DNA from: Clostridiales bacterium
GTDB taxonomy: Bacteria; Bacillota; Clostridia; Oscillospirales; Acutalibacteraceae
Length of the DNA: 64,000 nt
Direction of reading: 5' to 3'
Assembly: GCA_012839185.1 (NCBI GenBank)
Contig: DUNU01000001.1
Location: 1-64,000, forward strand
Shown: positions 9,136 through 16,927 of the stretch, piece by piece
Layout: each line of letters starts with the position of its first letter
Numbering within the stretch: position 1 is the stretch's first letter
Position numbers and translations under genes: made by a program
The notes under the pieces: generated by a model
Database searches by the model: none
Told to the model about the DNA's origin: nothing
The model's input: only the letters and a program-made list of their open reading frames with translations

Positions 9136-11052
9136 TTATATTTCGATTTTATATGTGTTTTTGTCCAGATCTATAGTAACAGTTGTTCCGTCTGCGTAAG
9201 TTGATTTTTGTTTGCGGTAGCTGCCGAGAAATTCATGTTTAACCATCTCTTTATTGTATAGCCTTGCTTGTAATTCACAAAGAGGAGCAATGCGTTCAAG
9301 CTCTTTTTTCAATTCTTCATCGTTCATCATTTCAATATCAGCTGTGCGGTTATCGGTTCCTATTTTTCGAAGAGAGTTGCCGTAAGGATGAATATAGGGC
9401 ATACCTGCATTTAATGCACCGTATAAATCTCCGTCTTCACCTTTGGGAATCCCCCAATTATTAAACCAATTCCAAGGAAGTATTACACAATCATGATAAA
9501 CAAGGTTTCCGAGAGGAATGGGAATTCCTATCGCTTCGCCGTTTTCAAGCGGGACAAGTGCGTGAGGTCCGTGATGGACAAGAGCAAAATGGTTGAGAAG
9601 TTGCATTCCCGGCTCTTCCGAGGACATAACAAAACCTTTTTCATTAAGATAATCAAAGCATTTCCCGCGGAGTTTCATACTTTCTTCTCTTGTTATTCTA
9701 TGCTCCTTGTGGAAACATTCATCTCCCGGAACTATTGAGAAAACATCAAGATATGCTCCCTGAACATCCACCCCGTGTTCTTCAAGTTCCGTGTAAGTTT
9801 TTTTAACTGCATCAAGTGCAAACGAAGAACAGAGATAAGTGTGTTCACCGCCATCCCATATTGAACAATAGGGATTTGAACCGTCTATATTAGTCATAGC
9901 CTTGTTTTTATCGAAAACGGGACTGTCATAGTAATAATCTCTGTATTGGTCATGTAAAGCAAACACATAGCCAAGCTCGCGGCTCACAAGAGAAAATTCT
10001 TTGAAACCTTCCCATCCGCCAGCTTGTTCACAGGGCGGAAGTATATACGGGTGATTGTTGTCATAGCCATCCTTGCCCCAGCCGTCGGTGTGAATATAGA
10101 GTTTTTCAAGACCGAGAGATTTTAGCTTTTTAATCTGTTCGGCACGTTCGTTGAAAGTGGCATAAAGCATTTCGTTTGTGCCGTTTTTATCATAAAACTT
10201 TGACTTTTTATTGATTTTAGCGAAAATTTTGTGATGTAAAACAGGTGCACCGATTATATTTTTAATGTTTGGATTCTTTTCAATCTTCTCATCAATGGTT
10301 ACAAGTTGATTTCGTTGAAACAAATAATTTCGATAGTCTTTTGCAACGGTATTATAATCACCATTTTCATGGAAAATAAAACGAATTTTTCTTTCATATG
10401 ACAACTTGCCTAATGACGAAAGCCAATAAACTGAGTTTATAAAAGCATTATGTTTTCCGGCTGAAGAAAACATTGAGGCATCATAAGGAGTTTCAACAAT
10501 GGCAGTAAAAGTATGACCGTCGCACACTCTGCCCCATATCGGCATATAGCAATCCCCTGTATTTATCGGGCGTTTAAGAAAGAGTTTATAACCAAATATT
10601 ACCAACCGATTCTTTTTGTAGCCATCCGGAAGAATAAATCCCTGACGCATCGGGTCAACGTGATAAGAGTCTTTACCTTTTGTTTTTGAATTAAAGGGTG
10701 CGGGAAAATATACCGCCTGAATATCATATCCCGTTTCATTTTCTGCCTTCAAAGAAAAATCGACCGTATTTTTATCGGCAACTTCGACAGTACAAACAAG
10801 AGTAAAGGGAAGTTTCTTGCCAAACGCAAAGAAGTCGGAATAACGTGTTACGATTTTCTTTTCTGTAATATCACTTTGCTTTTTTAATGCTGACCACAAA
10901 GGACGAATTGTACTTATATATTTTTTCCCGATTTTTTTGCGGATTATTATGTATGGTTTTCTCCCATCACTAACCCACGAAAAACCATTGTGAACAATCT
11001 CATAATTCCCGTTGAATTTATTGAATTTGATTTTGATATCTGAATTTTTCAT
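9136..11052 (-). CDS. Cytoplasmic putative glycosidase, DUF5696/GH101-like
   Basis: 638 aa, no signal peptide, preceded by AAGGAG. The N-terminal 250 residues look like a beta-sandwich (VSDGRKPYIIIRKKIGKKY). From about 290 the pattern is that of a TIM barrel: YIHTDGWGKDGYDNNHP, FALHDQYRDYYYD, GVDVQGAYLDVFS, MSSEEPG and GIPIPLGNLVYHDCVILPWN. The last motif and the EEPG acidic pair remind me of DUF5696 proteins related to GH101 endo-alpha-N-acetylgalactosaminidases; this is recollection of pattern, not a search result. YLDVF and SSEEP are the best candidates for the nucleophile and acid/base. Divergently transcribed from the secreted GH95 gene, suggesting joint use on mucin-type or similar glycans. 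Monocistronic, with its own promoter and terminator. Confidence 0.65.
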   Translation of the reverse strand: MKNSDIKIKFNKFNGNYEIVHNGFSWVSDGRKPYIIIRKKIGKKYISTIRPLWSALKKQSDITEKKIVTRYSDFFAFGKKLPFTLVCTVEVADKNTVDFSLKAENETGYDIQAVYFPAPFNSKTKGKDSYHVDPMRQGFILPDGYKKNRLVIFGYKLFLKRPINTGDCYMPIWGRVCDGHTFTAIVETPYDASMFSSAGKHNAFINSVYWLSSLGKLSYERKIRFIFHENGDYNTVAKDYRNYLFQRNQLVTIDEKIEKNPNIKNIIGAPVLHHKIFAKINKKSKFYDKNGTNEMLYATFNERAEQIKKLKSLGLEKLYIHTDGWGKDGYDNNHPYILPPCEQAGGWEGFKEFSLVSRELGYVFALHDQYRDYYYDSPVFDKNKAMTNIDGSNPYCSIWDGGEHTYLCSSFALDAVKKTYTELEEHGVDVQGAYLDVFSIVPGDECFHKEHRITREESMKLRGKCFDYLNEKGFVMSSEEPGMQLLNHFALVHHGPHALVPLENGEAIGIPIPLGNLVYHDCVILPWNWFNNWGIPKGEDGDLYGALNAGMPYIHPYGNSLRKIGTDNRTADIEMMNDEELKKELERIAPLCELQARLYNKEMVKHEFLGSYRKQKSTYADGTTVTIDLDKNTYKIEI

Positions 11053-11085
11053 ATCAAAGCTCCTTTTTCGTAATGTTTAAAATTA

Positions 11086-11114
11086 AGTATAGCATACAAC
11101 GCATTAAAAAACAA
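11086..11114 (-). promoter_or_regulatory. Promoter for 9136 gene
   Basis: On the minus strand, TTGTTT, 17 bp, TATACT. An alternative TTGACC (-35) with TATGCT overlaps it. Confidence 0.55.
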
Positions 11115-11242
11115 GGTCAAAAATTAAGTATTAAAAAGGTATGATGCAAAAAATAGAATGTGCTATACCAATTAAAGTTAGTAGCAATGTTCTGATAAAC
11201 GTTTGCAAAACAGAAAAAGATGCAAGAATACCACAAAACATA

Positions 11243-11271
11243 TAGACTTTTTAATGCAAACATGTTATAAT
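11243..11271 (+). promoter_or_regulatory. Promoter for GH95 gene
   Basis: TAGACT, 17 bp, TATAAT; the same pair and spacing as upstream of the secreted glycosidase at 2461. Confidence 0.6.
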
Positions 11272-11342
11272 CAAAAATAGAAGATGGTTAAGTATGTCTT
11301 ATACGAAATAACAAGAATAAAGCATCAAGGAAGGGTGTTAGT

Positions 11343-13976
11343 ATGCTGTTTTTTCAAAAAGTTAAAAATTTTATCTGCATTATGTTATGCTTGATTATGG
11401 GTGGAAATTTCTTTCCCGGATTACTCAATTATTTAAGAGCAGGAAATGTTGATATGATTAAAAATGACCATACAAAAATTTTTGCAACGGAATATACCGA
11501 ATTGGTGCCGTATGCGAGGGAACATGAAGATACAATAAGTTGGTTTGACGGTATGGTCAGCGGTAACGGTGAAAACGGTGTTGTTTGTGCCGGTTCACCA
11601 TATAGCGACAGCCATATTTATCAGAATATCCACTTTATTATGCCATCAAACGACCCGCGTTATACTCCGGATGAAGTTACGGGTGAACTTCATGAAGCAA
11701 GACAGGCAGTTATCAACGGTGATGCTTCTTGGGACGTAAACGGCAGACATTCAACATATTTTTACGCCTATCATCCTGCTCACGTTTTAAGACTTGATAG
11801 TGCAAAGATGCCTTATTACAACTATATCCGCTGGACGGATTATGAAACGGCAGAGGTTGGCGTAAAGTACACCGATATTCTCGGCACATGGCAGAGAACA
11901 ACCTTTTCGTCAAGAGAGGATAATGTTACAATCACCAAGATTTCAAAGTCAAGTCTCGGTTCAAAAATCAATATGACACTTTCTCTTGCTGATTGCTGGT
12001 CGTTACGTGGCTTCGGCAACGGCGATGAAAAAAATATGCAGTATAAAAAATTGGTTGACGATGATGCAAACTACATCGCACAAATTGCTCACTACCCTTC
12101 TTATGAAAACAGCGAACTGAAAGACGGCGGTTACTGCGGATTTACTAAAGTCATTGTAATTGACGGCACAAAAGAACGAGTGGTTCTTGACAGTACCAAC
12201 GACAGCGAAAATGTGGCAACAGAGCAAAATGCTGCTATTAAAATTTCCGGTGCAAGCGAGGTTTATCTCATCACAAAGTCCGACAGAACTTTTGATATGG
12301 GAAAATTTGAGGATTTCAAAGTTTCTGAAAATTATGCACTTTTGGATGAACTAAATGTTTATACCTCTGCCGTTGCAGAGAAATATACCATTGACGGCAA
12401 GTTCGATTATGATAAAGCCCTTGCACCTCATACCCAAAAACAGTCCGCACTCTTTAATTCAGTCAAATTTGATTTGGGTACTGACGGCAATGAGGAAGTA
12501 GCAAACGAACATCTTATTATGTTCCAGCAAAAAAGCGAAACTCTTTTGCCGACACTTGTCGAAAGAGCATACAATCAAGGCAGATACGCTCAGATTTGCT
12601 GTGCCGGTACAACTTTCCCGCGTCTTTGCGGTATGTGGACGGGCGAGTGGAACAGCGGTTGGAGAGGTATATACACAATGGATGCTAATGTAAATCTTCA
12701 ATCATCGGGTATGAATACGGGCAATATCTATGATGCCGGCGAAAGTTATATTAAATTTATCCTCAAACAGATTCCGGATTGGGAGGAAAACGCAGCCAAG
12801 ACCTATGGCATGACCGATGCTATTCAGGTTCCTGTCAATACTGACGGCGACAGAGCAATGATGGTTGAATATAGTCGCTGGTATCCCTTCCAATATTGGA
12901 ATGCGGGTGCAAGTTGGATGCTTCTTCCCATCTACGAATTTTGGCAGTGTTACGGCAACAGAACGATTGAATATAACGGCGAAAACCTTGACCTTGAAAA
13001 AGACATACTCTTGCCACTTCTAACAAAGCAATCAAACTTTTGGGAACAACTTTGCACTCCGGAATATTTTACAGATACCGACGGTAATGCTAAATACGAA
13101 GAAGGAAAAACAGAACTTCTCCCCGGCGAAAAATATCTTATCATTCCTTCATACTCTCCCGAAAATTATCCCCTCGGTGATTATGATTCAACAATTACGG
13201 CAAACACAACTATGGATATTGCCGCAGCCAAAGACGGTCTGAGAATGACCATTGAAATGGAAAAGGTTGTTAAGGCTGACGGCTATGAGGAAAGAATTGC
13301 AAAATGGGAAAATCTTGCAAGCCTCCTCCCGGCATACAAATATGATGATAGCGGTGCTCTTTGTGAATGGGCGATGAAAGAATATCAGGAAAACAACAAA
13401 CACCGTCACATAAGTCATCTTTATCCTGCATGGCCAGCCTTTGAAACTCAGGGAAATCAGGAGTTGATTGATGCTTGCAATCAGGCTATCGAGAACCGTA
13501 ACAGAGAAAATCAAGGCGAAGATGATACCGCATCGCACGGTTGGGTGCACAAGGCTCTTGTGGGAGCAAGGCTTAAGAATGCAGATTCATGTTATAATTC
13601 ACTTATGGCACTTATGGCTGATAACATCTATTACACCTCGCTGATGGCTGATCACTATACTCATAACAGTTGGGGAGTATTTTGTACAGATACAACTATC
13701 GGTACAATCGGTATTATCAATGAAATGTTGCTTTATTCCAACGATGGCATTATTGAGGCTTTACCTGCAATTCCTGACGAATGGAACGAAGGCAAAATCG
13801 AAGGTCTACGTGCAAGAACAAATGCAGAAGTTTCCCTTGAATGGACAGCCGAAACCGTAAAAATTACTATTACAAGCGACAAGGCTCAGACTATTAAAGT
13901 CAGTGTTTACAACGGCGAAGAACAGACATTATCCTTTGCCGAAGGCGGAACAAAAGAAATTATATTGTACAGATAA
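11343..13976 (+). CDS. Secreted GH95 alpha-L-fucosidase/galactosidase
   Basis: 877 aa. A hydrophobic N-terminus (FICIMLCLIMGGNFFPGLL) acts as signal peptide or anchor. The N-terminal beta-domain (about 45-290) has SWFDGMVSGNGENG, and the (alpha/alpha)6 barrel follows from about 370. Family GH95 markers are present: MDANVNLQ near 448 (the Asn-x-Asn pair that activates water), CEWAMKE near 676 (the Glu general acid), HRHISHLYPAWP near 688, and THNSWGVFCTDTTIG near 778. GH95 enzymes hydrolyse alpha-1,2-fucosyl or alpha-galactosyl linkages by inversion. No dockerin or C-terminal tail is present, unlike its secreted neighbours. Which sugar it prefers cannot be told from sequence. Followed by a strong terminator, so monocistronic. 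Confidence 0.85.
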   Translation: MLFFQKVKNFICIMLCLIMGGNFFPGLLNYLRAGNVDMIKNDHTKIFATEYTELVPYAREHEDTISWFDGMVSGNGENGVVCAGSPYSDSHIYQNIHFIMPSNDPRYTPDEVTGELHEARQAVINGDASWDVNGRHSTYFYAYHPAHVLRLDSAKMPYYNYIRWTDYETAEVGVKYTDILGTWQRTTFSSREDNVTITKISKSSLGSKINMTLSLADCWSLRGFGNGDEKNMQYKKLVDDDANYIAQIAHYPSYENSELKDGGYCGFTKVIVIDGTKERVVLDSTNDSENVATEQNAAIKISGASEVYLITKSDRTFDMGKFEDFKVSENYALLDELNVYTSAVAEKYTIDGKFDYDKALAPHTQKQSALFNSVKFDLGTDGNEEVANEHLIMFQQKSETLLPTLVERAYNQGRYAQICCAGTTFPRLCGMWTGEWNSGWRGIYTMDANVNLQSSGMNTGNIYDAGESYIKFILKQIPDWEENAAKTYGMTDAIQVPVNTDGDRAMMVEYSRWYPFQYWNAGASWMLLPIYEFWQCYGNRTIEYNGENLDLEKDILLPLLTKQSNFWEQLCTPEYFTDTDGNAKYEEGKTELLPGEKYLIIPSYSPENYPLGDYDSTITANTTMDIAAAKDGLRMTIEMEKVVKADGYEERIAKWENLASLLPAYKYDDSGALCEWAMKEYQENNKHRHISHLYPAWPAFETQGNQELIDACNQAIENRNRENQGEDDTASHGWVHKALVGARLKNADSCYNSLMALMADNIYYTSLMADHYTHNSWGVFCTDTTIGTIGIINEMLLYSNDGIIEALPAIPDEWNEGKIEGLRARTNAEVSLEWTAETVKITITSDKAQTIKVSVYNGEEQTLSFAEGGTKEIILYR

Positions 13977-13995
13977 AACAGTTGCTATGGCTTTT

Positions 13996-14036
13996 CCTCT
14001 TGACAAAAAACTTGTCAAGAGGATTTGTGTTTATTA
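13996..14036 (+). terminator. Intrinsic terminator of GH95 gene
   Basis: CCTCTTGACAA (13996-14006) pairs perfectly with TTGTCAAGAGG (14012-14022), then a T-rich stretch. Confidence 0.8.
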
Positions 14037-14110
14037 AATATTTAAGAGCAACAAAACTATATTATATCTAACGTTCATCAAAAGATTTTGAACCTTTTGT
14101 AATTTTGTTA

Positions 14111-14139
14111 CTGACAAAAGGAAGAAAAATATGTAAAAT
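14111..14139 (+). promoter_or_regulatory. Promoter for two-component operon
   Basis: CTGACA, 17 bp, TAAAAT, about 60 bp upstream of the response regulator start. Confidence 0.5.
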
Positions 14140-14199
14140 TATAAGAAAAACACAATAAAGACATAAATTTATTGTATTCTGACATTAGGGGGTGTTATA

Positions 14200-14886
14200 A
14201 TGCAAAAAATGTTAATTGCAGATGACAACAAACAGATAACGTCTATTTTAAGTGAATATGCAAAAAAAGAAGGTTTTGATACAATCATAGCCACAGACGG
14301 ACAAGATGCCATAGATAAATTTGAAAAATACAGTCCCGATATTGTTCTGCTTGATGTAATGATGCCACTCAAAGACGGTTTCAGTGTGTGTCGGGAAATC
14401 CGAAAAACCTCAAATGTGCCTGTGATTATGGTAACGGCACGCGGTGAGGATTATGAAAAAATCATGGGACTTGATATCGGGGCGGATGATTATATCGTAA
14501 AACCCTTTTCGCCAAGCGAAGTAATGGCGAGAGTGAGGGCAGTTCTCCGTCGCTTGAAAAATGCAGAAAAGCAGGAAATTGTTTTTGATAAACTGACGGT
14601 TAATCTTGATGATTATACCGTTTTTGCGGACGGCAATCAAATAAATCTGACAAAAAAAGAACTTGAGATTTTATGGACACTCGCCACCAATAAAAACAAG
14701 GTTTTCACAAGAGATAATTTGCTTAATTCCCTATGGGGCTATGATTATTACGGCGACAACAGGACTGTGGACAGTCATATCAAACGACTGCGTGCAAAAT
14801 TGGACGAATATCCTCATCCGACTTGGGATATAAAAACAATATGGGGTGTCGGCTATAAATTCGAGGAGTTGACCGATGAAAAATAA
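14200..14886 (+). CDS. OmpR/PhoB-family response regulator
   Basis: 228 aa, ribosome site GGGGGTG. Receiver domain (about 1-120): acidic pair DD at 7-8 (IADDNKQI), phospho-acceptor Asp in LLDVMMP near 51, Thr in VTARG and Lys in VKPFSPSE. The C-terminal winged helix (about 130-225) has the usual LTKKELEILWTLA, VFTRDNLL and RTVDSHIKRLRAKL. It overlaps the kinase gene by 11 bp, so the two are translationally coupled. The small secreted protein at 16291 is a likely target because it follows directly; this is inference. Confidence 0.93.
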   Translation: MQKMLIADDNKQITSILSEYAKKEGFDTIIATDGQDAIDKFEKYSPDIVLLDVMMPLKDGFSVCREIRKTSNVPVIMVTARGEDYEKIMGLDIGADDYIVKPFSPSEVMARVRAVLRRLKNAEKQEIVFDKLTVNLDDYTVFADGNQINLTKKELEILWTLATNKNKVFTRDNLLNSLWGYDYYGDNRTVDSHIKRLRAKLDEYPHPTWDIKTIWGVGYKFEELTDEK

Positions 14887-16213
14887 AATAGCGTTGAAAC
14901 TCAGCCTGTATTTTGCCGTTGCCCTGCTTGCTTTCTCAGTTATTATCGGCAGTGTGTTTATGGCTATTTTCAAAAATCATACCGTCGAAATTCACAAAAC
15001 CGAACTATCCGATCGGGCGGAAAAAATCGCCTCAACCGTGTCGGAATATATGGATATAAATAATAGTCAAGGTAGCGGTCATGGTAACGGACAAAGCGGA
15101 AGTCAAGGCAGCGGTTACGGTGCATATTTTCGTTTTATTCAAGATATTGCAGGTGCGGATGTCTGGATTGTGGATGAAAACTTAAATCTTATTACCGCCG
15201 GTCAAGGTATGAGCACAAAACAGACGGTTTATGCCGACTTGCCGGAAAATGCCGACAAACTTGTGCAAGAAGTTTTTACGGACAAAACCGTATTCAGCGA
15301 AGATTTCAGCAGTCTGCTTACACAACCCGCTTTGACGGTTGGAGTACCGATTAAAAGCAATGACGAAATTATCGGAGTTGTACTCTTACATTCTTCCATA
15401 CACGGAATTAACGAGGCGGTTACTGAAGGGAGAAAAACCCTTATTATAAGTATCGTAATTGCTCTGTTTCTTGCATTTTTACTCTCTCTCTGGCTGTCCA
15501 AAAAATTCACACAGCCCATTATCAGCAAAGAAGCGGAAGATGCTTTACGACTTGAAAAAATCCGCCGTGATTTTGTGGCAAACATATCACATGAATTAAA
15601 AACACCGATAACGGTTATGAGAGGTTCGCTTGAAGCATTGGTTGAAGAAATTGTATCCGATCCCGAAACCGTCAAAGAATATCACAAACAGATGCTATCC
15701 GAAACCCTGTTTTTACAAAGACTGGTCGGAGATTTGCTCGATTTGTCAAAATTGCAAAACACAGATTTTGCTATTGAAAAGCAGGAATTATCAATGTGTT
15801 ATTTGTTTGACGATGTTGTCCGAAGTGTAACTCCGCTTGCCGATAAAAAGAAAATTTCCATTAACGCAAAAACAGACGGCAACTGCAAGATGCAGGGTGA
15901 TTACGGACGACTTCGTCAAATGCTTATGATTGTGATTGACAATGCAATTAAATTTTCTCCCGAAAACAGCAATATAGAAATTGAAATGAAAAATAAGATA
16001 CTTACGATTAAAGATTATGGCGTGGGTATCCCGCAAGAAGAACTGCCTAATATATTTGAGAGATTTTATAAGTCCCGCTCGGAACAAAATAAGACAGGCA
16101 CAGGGCTTGGTCTTGCCATTGCAAAGCAAATTGCAGACCGACACGACATAATTTTAACAGTAAAAAGCGAAGTGGGAAAAGGTACGGAATTTGTCTTCAA
16201 AATACCACAGTAA
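14876..16213 (+). CDS. Sensor histidine kinase with shortened HAMP linker
   Basis: 445 aa. TM1 about 8-30; extracellular part about 31-180 with a Gly/Ser/Gln-rich insert (SQGSGHGNGQSGSQGSG near 61-77), then DVWIVDENLNLI; TM2 about 184-207 (LIISIVIALFLAFLLSLWL). HisKA motif ISHELKTPIT near 238; ATP-binding domain with N-box NAIKF, DYGVGIP, ERFYK and GTGLGLAIAKQIA. After TM2 the sequence runs KKFTQPIISKEAEDALRLEK and enters HisKA within about 20 residues, so most of the usual 50-residue HAMP domain is missing. It partners the response regulator that overlaps its start. The Gly-rich insert resembles in composition the tail of the secreted protein encoded next. Confidence 0.92.
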   Translation: MKNKIALKLSLYFAVALLAFSVIIGSVFMAIFKNHTVEIHKTELSDRAEKIASTVSEYMDINNSQGSGHGNGQSGSQGSGYGAYFRFIQDIAGADVWIVDENLNLITAGQGMSTKQTVYADLPENADKLVQEVFTDKTVFSEDFSSLLTQPALTVGVPIKSNDEIIGVVLLHSSIHGINEAVTEGRKTLIISIVIALFLAFLLSLWLSKKFTQPIISKEAEDALRLEKIRRDFVANISHELKTPITVMRGSLEALVEEIVSDPETVKEYHKQMLSETLFLQRLVGDLLDLSKLQNTDFAIEKQELSMCYLFDDVVRSVTPLADKKKISINAKTDGNCKMQGDYGRLRQMLMIVIDNAIKFSPENSNIEIEMKNKILTIKDYGVGIPQEELPNIFERFYKSRSEQNKTGTGLGLAIAKQIADRHDIILTVKSEVGKGTEFVFKIPQ

Positions 16214-16290
16214 CAGAATACAAAAAACACAGTTTTGCCATAAAGTCTGCGTATAATAACATCATCAAACACAAAGGAGGTGAAACTGAA

Positions 16291-16686
16291 ATGAAAAAGT
16301 TCAAGAGAATTTTGATGTTAGGCACAATGACATTGGCAATCAGTGCAACAGCACTTACATCATTTGCAGTAGGTCCGAGACGCAGCCTTGATGACAAAAA
16401 AGCAAGGTTAACCGCTCAGGTTGAAGCAGGCTCCATGACACAGGAAAAAGCAGATGAAATCATCGCTGCTATTGAAGAAAATCGTGCAAACTGCGACCAG
16501 ACAGGTAGTGCTAAAATCGGTCAGAAAATGGGAGCAAGATTTGGCAGTAACGGTCAGGGACAAGGAACGGGCAGTGCTAATCGCGGACAAGGAACAGGCA
16601 CCGGCAGAACAGCCGGCGGAAAAGGTTCAGGTCAAGGCGTTTGTAACGGCACAGGGCTTAGAGATGGCTCATGCTCCGCTCGATAG
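16291..16686 (+). CDS. Small secreted DUF2680-like protein
   Basis: 131 aa with strong AAAGGAGGTG ribosome site. Signal peptide about 1-26 (LMLGTMTLAISATALTSFA). A helical segment (DDKKARLTAQVEAGSMTQEKADEI) resembles DUF2680, and a low-complexity tail rich in Gly, Gln, Thr and Arg (GQGQGTGSANRGQGTGTGR) ends in two Cys (VCNG, GSCSAR). It lies 77 bp downstream of the kinase; a TATAAT at 16252-16257 may give it a separate promoter. Small secreted helical proteins next to envelope-sensing kinases can act as periplasmic regulators (CpxP with CpxA is the Gram-negative example); whether this one does so is inference. A terminator follows at 16811. Confidence 0.75.
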   Translation: MKKFKRILMLGTMTLAISATALTSFAVGPRRSLDDKKARLTAQVEAGSMTQEKADEIIAAIEENRANCDQTGSAKIGQKMGARFGSNGQGQGTGSANRGQGTGTGRTAGGKGSGQGVCNGTGLRDGSCSAR

Positions 16687-16810
16687 TATAATCCGTTGTA
16701 AATGTGTTGAATTTCTTCTTTAAAACTCAAGTGTTAATTCTATTACTATGCAAGGAATAGATTTTACACATATCTAAAAACAGCAAAGAAATTCTGACCA
16801 TGTAATAAAT

Positions 16811-16849
16811 ACTCCTCTCTGCAGCAATGACAGCGAGGAGTATATTTTT
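16811..16849 (+). terminator. Intrinsic terminator after 16291 gene
   Basis: ACTCCTC (16811-16817) pairs with GAGGAGT (16835-16841), followed by ATATTTTT. The remainder of 16687-16927 shows no gene. Confidence 0.65.
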
Positions 16850-16927
16850 GAAAATTCAGCCTCATTGGATAATTCAAGAAGCAAGATTCAGTACAAATAC
16901 CTATTGGCAGGCGAGTCGGGTTATGTT

